The translations under genes were made by a program, and so were the position numbers. DNA of 64,000 nucleotides from positions 372,001 through 436,000 of the forward strand of contig NZ_FMAC01000006.1 in NCBI RefSeq assembly GCF_900094555.1, given 5' to 3'. Shown in pieces: positions 59,674 to 64,000 of the stretch. Position 1 is the stretch's first letter; every line of letters begins with the position of its first letter. The notes beneath the pieces were generated by a model that did not search any database, was not told the origin of the DNA, and was given only the letters and a program-made list of their open reading frames with translations. This stretch comes from Martinezella hainanensis (GTDB taxonomy: Bacteria > Pseudomonadota > Alphaproteobacteria > Rhizobiales > Rhizobiaceae).

Positions 59674-60072
59674 TTACGCCATCTCCGCCGTATTGCCGGC
59701 TTCAAACTGAGCTCCACGCCATATGGCGGAGGCTTCCGAATCGGCAAACAGCAATCGCAAATGAGCGATGAGCTGGCCCGCACGTGGATCGGCCAGACGG
59801 TAGACAACCGCCTTCTTGAGCCGCGTCCCCACGATGATTCCAGCATCCCGCAGTTCCCCGATTTGTTGTGAAAGCGTCGGCTGGTGGACATCGAGAATTT
59901 CCTCCAGCTCGCCTACCGTCCTTGCACCCTCCATGAGCACGCACAGGACTGCCAGCCGCACCGGATTCGCCATAGCTTTCATGAAATCCGAGGCTGCACC
60001 AATGGCGCGGCATTTGACCTTGGGCTCATGCGGTTTGCGTTGGCGGCCTTTGTCGTCTTCAGTCTTCGTCAT
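59674..60072 (-). CDS. ArsR-family regulator (BigR/SqrR-like) lacking one sensor cysteine
   Basis: A 132-residue winged-helix protein: MKAMANPVRLAVLCVLMEGA, ELEEILDVHQPTLSQQIGELRDAGIIV, wing and C-terminal helix. The cysteine in VLCVLMEG lines up with the first sensor cysteine of sulfide/persulfide regulators of the BigR/SqrR type. The second, usually at the end (LYRLFC-like), is replaced by LRLLFADS. An extra cysteine occurs near residue 21. The gene is divergent from the sulfonate module, with an 18-bp perfect palindrome between. Likely represses that module; the sensed signal is unclear. Confidence 0.85.
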   Translation of the reverse strand: MTKTEDDKGRQRKPHEPKVKCRAIGAASDFMKAMANPVRLAVLCVLMEGARTVGELEEILDVHQPTLSQQIGELRDAGIIVGTRLKKAVVYRLADPRAGQLIAHLRLLFADSEASAIWRGAQFEAGNTAEMA

Positions 60073-60161
60073 TCGTTTCGGGCCTTGCGTTTGGCGAGAA
60101 TAGTTTTCTCTGTTTCACCGAATTTTCAGCGTCGAATTTCTCGCCACCAATTCTCTATTCA

Positions 60162-60179
60162 TTATATAAATTTATATAA
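60162..60179. promoter_or_regulatory. 18-bp perfect palindrome, probable ArsR operator
   Basis: TTATATAAATTTATATAA is self-complementary over its full length, lies in the 130-nt gap between the ArsR gene and the divergent module, and ends 23 nt before TTG 60203. ArsR-family operators are typically such AT-rich dyads. Confidence 0.75.
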
Positions 60180-60202
60180 CAACTGGCAACGAGGTAAATC
60201 TC

Positions 60203-61051
60203 TTGGCTTTCAGGATTGGCCACCATCCGAACAATCTGCATCTTCATCTGGCGTCCCTCTGGCCTGGGGCGTTTGCTGCCATGAACCCGGAATTCATCAG
60301 CTATCAGGAAGGGCGCGAAACGGCAGAAAAGCTTGTTCGCGGCGAATTCGATATTGGCGGAACAGGATCCACGCCGCCCATCCTTGCTGCGGCATCAGGG
60401 CTTTCGGTTTCCTATGTCGCGGCTTCGGCACCCCGCCCTGCCAATGGTGCGATTCTGGTGACAAAGACCTCCGACATCGAAAGCGTTATCGATCTCAAAG
60501 GCGGGGTGGTCGCCCTGGTCGACGGCTCCTTTCTGACTTACTTTCTTGCCAAGCAGCTCGGGGAGGCCGGCCTGACGCTGGGCGATGTCCAGCGCCGCGA
60601 CATGCCGCCCGTGTCGTCACGGGATGCGTTGAAGGACGGAACCGTCAAGGCTTGGGTCGCCATGGCGCCCCATCTCGAGCAGGCGCTGCTCAGCGGCGAG
60701 TTCCGTGTGCTTGCTCATTGCGGCGACCTTATTCCGAACCGTTCCCTGTTCTGGACCATTCGGGAACGACGCCTGTCGAAGGCGATAGCGATCGACTTTG
60801 CAGGCGAGCTGAAGCGGCTCGGCAAGGAAATAGCAGCTGATCCGGAAAAGGCAGCCTCACTCCTTTCGAAAGATGGAGACGAAACAGAACGGCGGGCCTG
60901 GACGCGTATCGTTTCGAGCAGGAATTGGCAGGTGAGTGCCACCGATGCCATGCTTCTTCGTGAGCAGCAGGCGGAGGCCAACACGCTTTTCGAGCATGGT
61001 GATCTGCCGGCCAGACTGACAATAGAGACGACAAGCGACAAAGAGATCTGA
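60203..61051 (+). CDS. leaderless SsuA/NMT1-fold protein (possible desulfinase-like or cytosolic binding protein)
   Basis: A 282-residue protein of the nitrate/sulfonate periplasmic-binding fold: FRIGHHPNNLHLHLASL, GEFDIGGTGSTPPILAAASG, VSSRDALKDGTVKAWVAMAP. It lacks a signal peptide. The start appears to be TTG 60203 with GAGG upstream, and the first residues already belong to the fold. In the Dsz pathway a cytosolic protein of this fold (DszB) is a desulfinase. That role is possible here beside an SsuD-like monooxygenase, but the active-site Cys27 of DszB is not matched. A periplasmic binding protein with a real signal follows at 63763. Stop to next start: 1 nt. Confidence 0.78.
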   Translation: MAFRIGHHPNNLHLHLASLWPGAFAAMNPEFISYQEGRETAEKLVRGEFDIGGTGSTPPILAAASGLSVSYVAASAPRPANGAILVTKTSDIESVIDLKGGVVALVDGSFLTYFLAKQLGEAGLTLGDVQRRDMPPVSSRDALKDGTVKAWVAMAPHLEQALLSGEFRVLAHCGDLIPNRSLFWTIRERRLSKAIAIDFAGELKRLGKEIAADPEKAASLLSKDGDETERRAWTRIVSSRNWQVSATDAMLLREQQAEANTLFEHGDLPARLTIETTSDKEI

Positions 61052-61052
61052 A

Positions 61053-62186
61053 ATGAACGTACTCTGGTACATGTGCGCGCCGGATGGTGCCTATCCATGG
61101 AAAGCCGAAGGCTCGCGCACGATCGACTACGGCTATTACAAGCAGCTCGCGCAGGCCTATGATCATCTGGGCTTTACTGGCGCCTTGTTTGCAACCGGTG
61201 CCCACGACGTCTGGCCACTTGCCGGCGCGCTCCTTCCTTATACGGAGCGGATGAAATTTCTCATAGCATTCCATCCAGGCCTCATCGCCCCGACGCTCCT
61301 GGCCAAAATGGCTGCGACCTTCCAGGAGTTCTCGAACGGCCGGCTGATGCTGAATGTCGTCTCCGGGGACGCCAAGATGCTCGGCGCCTATGGCATGATG
61401 CTGCCGCACGACGAACGCTATCTAATGGCAGATGAATATCTGACTATCTGGCACCGGCTGATGGCCGGCGAGAGCGTTACCCATAAGGGTAAGTATTTTC
61501 AGACGGAAGGTGCAAAGCTCGCACTCCCCGCCGGCACGGGCATCAAGCCGCCGCCGTTGTGGTTCGGCGGTTCGTCCGACAGCGCGATCGAGGTCGCTGC
61601 CAAGCACGTCGAGACCTATCTCTCATGGGGCGAGACCCCGGAGCAGATGGGAGACAAAGTTGCCAAGGTGAAGCTTCGCGCCGAAGCTCACGGCCGATCG
61701 CTCAACTATGGTATCCGCCTCTATGTCATCGTCCGCCGGACGGACGAGAAAGCCTGGGAGGCGGCGGCAGATCTATACGCGCAAATGGACGAAGCCGCGA
61801 TTGCGGCCAACCAGCGTTTCGTTTCCAATACGGATTCCGTCGGCCAGCAGCGAATGAGCGCGATGCATGGCGGCATCAAGCCCGCCAATCTGCGCGACCT
61901 GGAAATCTCTCCCAATCTATGGGCCGGAATAGGATTGGTACGCCCCGGGCCAGGCACCGCAATCGTTGGCTCGCCGGATACCGTGGTCCGCACGCTGGAG
62001 GCCTATCAGAAAGTTGGTGTCGACACCTTCATCCTCTCCGGCATGCCGCTTCTGGAGGAGGCCTACCGCTTCGGCGAACTCGTTCTGCCACGGCTTCCCG
62101 TTGAGCGCGCATCGCCAGAACGCAAGCATTTCACCTGGTCGACACTGTTCGATCGCGACCTTGGCGGAAAGCCCGCGCATGGCTGA
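61053..62186 (+). CDS. ssuD: SsuD-like alkanesulfonate monooxygenase
   Basis: A 377-residue FMNH2-dependent monooxygenase closely related to SsuD (WYMCAPDGAYPWKAEGSRTIDYGY; NTDSVGQQRMSAMHGG; ISPNLWAGIGLVRPGPGTAIVG). Known SsuD active-site residues differ: the cysteine of the GRSCED-type loop is absent (TGAHDVW here) and the His of IRLHVIVR is Tyr (IRLYVIVR), while Arg of IRL and of LVRPG are kept. A different sulfonate or sulfur substrate is therefore likely. It overlaps the permease gene by 8 nt. A flavin reductase (SsuE) is not in view. Confidence 0.87.
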   Translation: MNVLWYMCAPDGAYPWKAEGSRTIDYGYYKQLAQAYDHLGFTGALFATGAHDVWPLAGALLPYTERMKFLIAFHPGLIAPTLLAKMAATFQEFSNGRLMLNVVSGDAKMLGAYGMMLPHDERYLMADEYLTIWHRLMAGESVTHKGKYFQTEGAKLALPAGTGIKPPPLWFGGSSDSAIEVAAKHVETYLSWGETPEQMGDKVAKVKLRAEAHGRSLNYGIRLYVIVRRTDEKAWEAAADLYAQMDEAAIAANQRFVSNTDSVGQQRMSAMHGGIKPANLRDLEISPNLWAGIGLVRPGPGTAIVGSPDTVVRTLEAYQKVGVDTFILSGMPLLEEAYRFGELVLPRLPVERASPERKHFTWSTLFDRDLGGKPAHG

Positions 62187-63015
62187 AATTTCGACGACAG
62201 ATCGAGACATCTCCCGCCGCCTCAATAGCTCACCCCCGCATCGATCGGCTAATAAAGGATTGGCGCGATTTGCGACCCGCCTCGTCTCGCCGGTCGCAAT
62301 CATCATTGTCTGGCAGATCGCCAGCATGACGGGACTTCTGTCACCGCACACCCTTGCCTCGCCCGGCGAAATCCTTGGCGCAGCAGATCGATTGATCATG
62401 TCGGGCGAACTGATAACAGGCCTCGCAATCTCTTTCTTGCGCGTCTTGCTCGGCTTTTCCATTGCCTTCGTCGCCGGCGTCGCGCTGGCGCTTGCGGCAG
62501 GCCTCTCCAGGCTTGGGGAATCCGCCATCGACCCTCCGCTTCAGATGCTGAAGGCCATGCCGTTTCTCGGTCTTTTGCCCCTCTTCATCCTGTGGTTCGG
62601 TATCGGCGAAGCGCCGAAGATCGGCCTGGTCGCGTTCGGCGCTGTCTTCCCGATCTATCTGACCCTGCACGGCGGTATTCGCGGTATTGACCGGAAACTC
62701 GTCGAAGCCGGCCGCACGCTCGGTCTCGATACATCGGGCATTATCCGCCATATCATCATCCCCGGCGCGCTGCCCTCCCTTCTGATCGGCGTTCGATATG
62801 GCCTCAGTGTTGCCTGGTTGAGCCTCGTGGTCGGCGAACAGATCAACGCGTCCAGCGGCATCGGCTACATCATCACCTACGCCCGGGACTTCCTGCAGAC
62901 GGATGTCATCGTGGTCTGCCTTATGGTCTATGCCATTATGGGGCTGGTAACGGATGGGTTCGTCCGGCTGATCGAAGCCTATGCGCTACGCTGGCGCCCT
63001 CAGGTGATCGCATGA
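62179..63015 (+). CDS. ssuC: SsuC/TauC-type ABC permease
   Basis: A 278-residue permease with a charged N-terminus and about six membrane helices; EAA loop VEAGRTLGLDTSGIIRHIIIPGALPS. It is typical of aliphatic sulfonate/taurine importers. Start ATG 62179 lies within the end of the monooxygenase gene, and its stop overlaps the ATPase start (ATGA). Partners: ATPase at 63012 and the binding protein beginning at 63763. Confidence 0.9.
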   Translation: MAEISTTDRDISRRLNSSPPHRSANKGLARFATRLVSPVAIIIVWQIASMTGLLSPHTLASPGEILGAADRLIMSGELITGLAISFLRVLLGFSIAFVAGVALALAAGLSRLGESAIDPPLQMLKAMPFLGLLPLFILWFGIGEAPKIGLVAFGAVFPIYLTLHGGIRGIDRKLVEAGRTLGLDTSGIIRHIIIPGALPSLLIGVRYGLSVAWLSLVVGEQINASSGIGYIITYARDFLQTDVIVVCLMVYAIMGLVTDGFVRLIEAYALRWRPQVIA

Positions 63016-63716
63016 CGGCGCTGGTCGATATTCGTGGCCTTACGCGCTCCTTCGGCGGTCCGGCAATCCTTAGCGGCATCGATCTGACGATCGCGAAGGG
63101 CGAATTCGTTGCCCTGCTCGGCCGCAGCGGTTCGGGTAAGTCCACCTTGCTGCGCGTGCTTGCCGGCCTGGATGATGCGCCGGCTCAGCAATTGCAGCTC
63201 CCCCGCCGTCGTTCGGTCGTGTTTCAGGAGCCGAGACTGATGCCGTGGAAAACCGTGATCGACAACATCACGCTTGGCGTCAAACGTCAGGATGCACGCT
63301 CCATTGCAGAGCAAGCACTCGAGGATGTCGGCCTTTCGCATCGGCGGAACGCCTGGCCACTCACCCTCTCTGGAGGCGAGGCTCAGCGTGCGGCCCTCGC
63401 CCGCGCGCTCGTGCGCGAGCCCGAACTCCTGCTGCTGGACGAGCCTTTCGCTGCCCTCGATGCGTTAACGCGCATGCGCATGCATGGGCTGGTGTTCGAT
63501 CTCTGGCAAAAGCATAAGCCTGCAGTGCTGCTGGTCACCCACGACATCGGAGAGGCCATCACCCTCGCTGACCGCATCCTGGTGCTCGAAAATGGTCGTT
63601 TCACCAAGGAGATACTCGTGACCCTCGACCATCCTCGACAGCGCAACGGCCCGGAAGCCAGTCGCATTGAAGCCGAGCTTCTAACAGAGCTCGGCGTAGA
63701 ACCTTCACATGCCTGA
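63012..63716 (+). CDS. ssuB: SsuB/TauB-type ABC ATPase
   Basis: A 234-residue ATPase: Walker A GRSGSGKST, Q-loop QEPRLMPWKTV, signature LSGGEAQR and Walker B LLLLDEPFAAL with the H-loop VTHD. Short and complete, as in SsuB. ATG 63012 overlaps the permease stop. A 46-nt gap leads to the binding-protein gene. Confidence 0.93.
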   Translation: MTALVDIRGLTRSFGGPAILSGIDLTIAKGEFVALLGRSGSGKSTLLRVLAGLDDAPAQQLQLPRRRSVVFQEPRLMPWKTVIDNITLGVKRQDARSIAEQALEDVGLSHRRNAWPLTLSGGEAQRAALARALVREPELLLLDEPFAALDALTRMRMHGLVFDLWQKHKPAVLLVTHDIGEAITLADRILVLENGRFTKEILVTLDHPRQRNGPEASRIEAELLTELGVEPSHA

Positions 63717-63762
63717 ATTCATCGCTTCTCAGCACGCCATTTCGGCAGATCGGAACAGCAAA

Positions 63763-64000
63763 ATGATCACTAAACGCCAATTCTTCATTGCCATGGCGGT
63801 AACGGCCGCAATCGCGAGCCTTGCACCTGCCGCCCAGGCAGCCGATCAGGTCGTGCGCATCGGCTGGCTAAGGGGGCCGAACGACATCACGCTCGCCAAA
63901 TCACGTGGCACGCTTGAAAAAGCACTCGCTGAAAAAGGCATCAAGGTGGAATGGGCCGGTCCCTTTCCTGCGGCCGCTCCCGCCTTCGAAGCCCTGAATG
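63763..64000 (+). CDS. sulfonate-type ABC substrate-binding protein (N-terminal part)
   Basis: ATG 63763 opens a frame that runs past the window end. MITKRQFFIAMAVTAAIASL then APAAQA gives a Sec signal peptide; the mature part begins ADQVVRIGWLRGPNDITLAK, as in SsuA/NMT1-type proteins (SRGTLEKALAEKGIKVEWAG). An ATG at 63709 in the same frame is less likely, because it would bury the signal sequence. It would be the periplasmic partner of the permease and ATPase at 62179 and 63012. The rest of the gene is not visible. Confidence 0.82.
   Translation, partial: MITKRQFFIAMAVTAAIASLAPAAQAADQVVRIGWLRGPNDITLAKSRGTLEKALAEKGIKVEWAGPFPAAAPAFEALN

Noticed and set aside
1..64000. CRISPR arrays, tRNA/rRNA genes, intact insertion sequences, replication origin
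   Set aside because: No spaced identical repeats, cloverleaf sequences, transposase motifs or repABC-type genes were seen on either strand.

Overview
The window looks like an accessory, catabolism-rich segment of a Rhizobiaceae genome (Rhizobium/Agrobacterium type alphaproteobacterium). The reasons are the high GC with strong third-position GC bias, rhizobial-style transporters and FCD-type GntR regulators, a mosaic intergenic element of the rhizobial RIME type near 27.9 kb, and near-identical overlaps (ATGA, TGATG) between operon genes. No replication, ribosomal, tRNA, CRISPR or intact transposase gene was seen. All family assignments come from reading motifs, with no database search.

1-4.5 kb: an amino-acid-type ABC uptake gene pair, a DapA-family lyase and an in-frame [2Fe-2S]/FAD dehydrogenase (cut by the window edge), under two divergent GntR/FCD regulators. 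The combination fits hydroxyproline/proline-derivative catabolism.

4.5-14.5 kb: a complete guanidine-nitrogen operon. A sigma-54 promoter with an upstream NtrC-like site leads directly into a guanidine-I (ykkC) riboswitch with a Rho-independent terminator. These precede an NMT1-type ABC transporter, two DUF1989 proteins (carboxyguanidine deiminase type), a biotin carboxylase (guanidine/urea carboxylase) and allophanate hydrolase. Guanidine would be imported, carboxylated, deiminated to allophanate and hydrolysed to ammonia and CO2.

14.9-27 kb: a secreted NTF2-like protein; a translationally coupled four-gene two-component cluster; a SulP transporter with beta-carbonic anhydrase; and a small exported peptide gene beside a MacAB-type efflux pair.

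27-64 kb: a large organosulfur-scavenging region. It holds two paralogous modules with the same gene order (oligopeptide-type substrate-binding protein, two permeases, double ATPase, luciferase-like flavin monooxygenase). Module 1, on the minus strand (34874 to 27211), carries two AhpD/CMD proteins; module 2, on the plus strand (52393 to 59577), carries an alpha/beta hydrolase. A third module (59674-64000) has an ArsR regulator, a leaderless substrate-binding-fold protein, an SsuD-like monooxygenase and an SsuBC-like transporter. Between them lie cysteine synthase, a cystathionine lyase-type enzyme, OsmC, an M20 deacylase, a second monooxygenase operon (47174-51928) and a protein that is almost half methionine (45376-45732). 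A 37-nt element with 31 identities sits about 100 nt before the start codons of two of the operons, and a related TCTA-N9-TAGA palindrome occurs before two more genes. This suggests one sulfur-responsive regulon. The best candidates for undescribed biology are the duplicated transporter-monooxygenase modules with their shared promoter element, and the methionine-rich protein.
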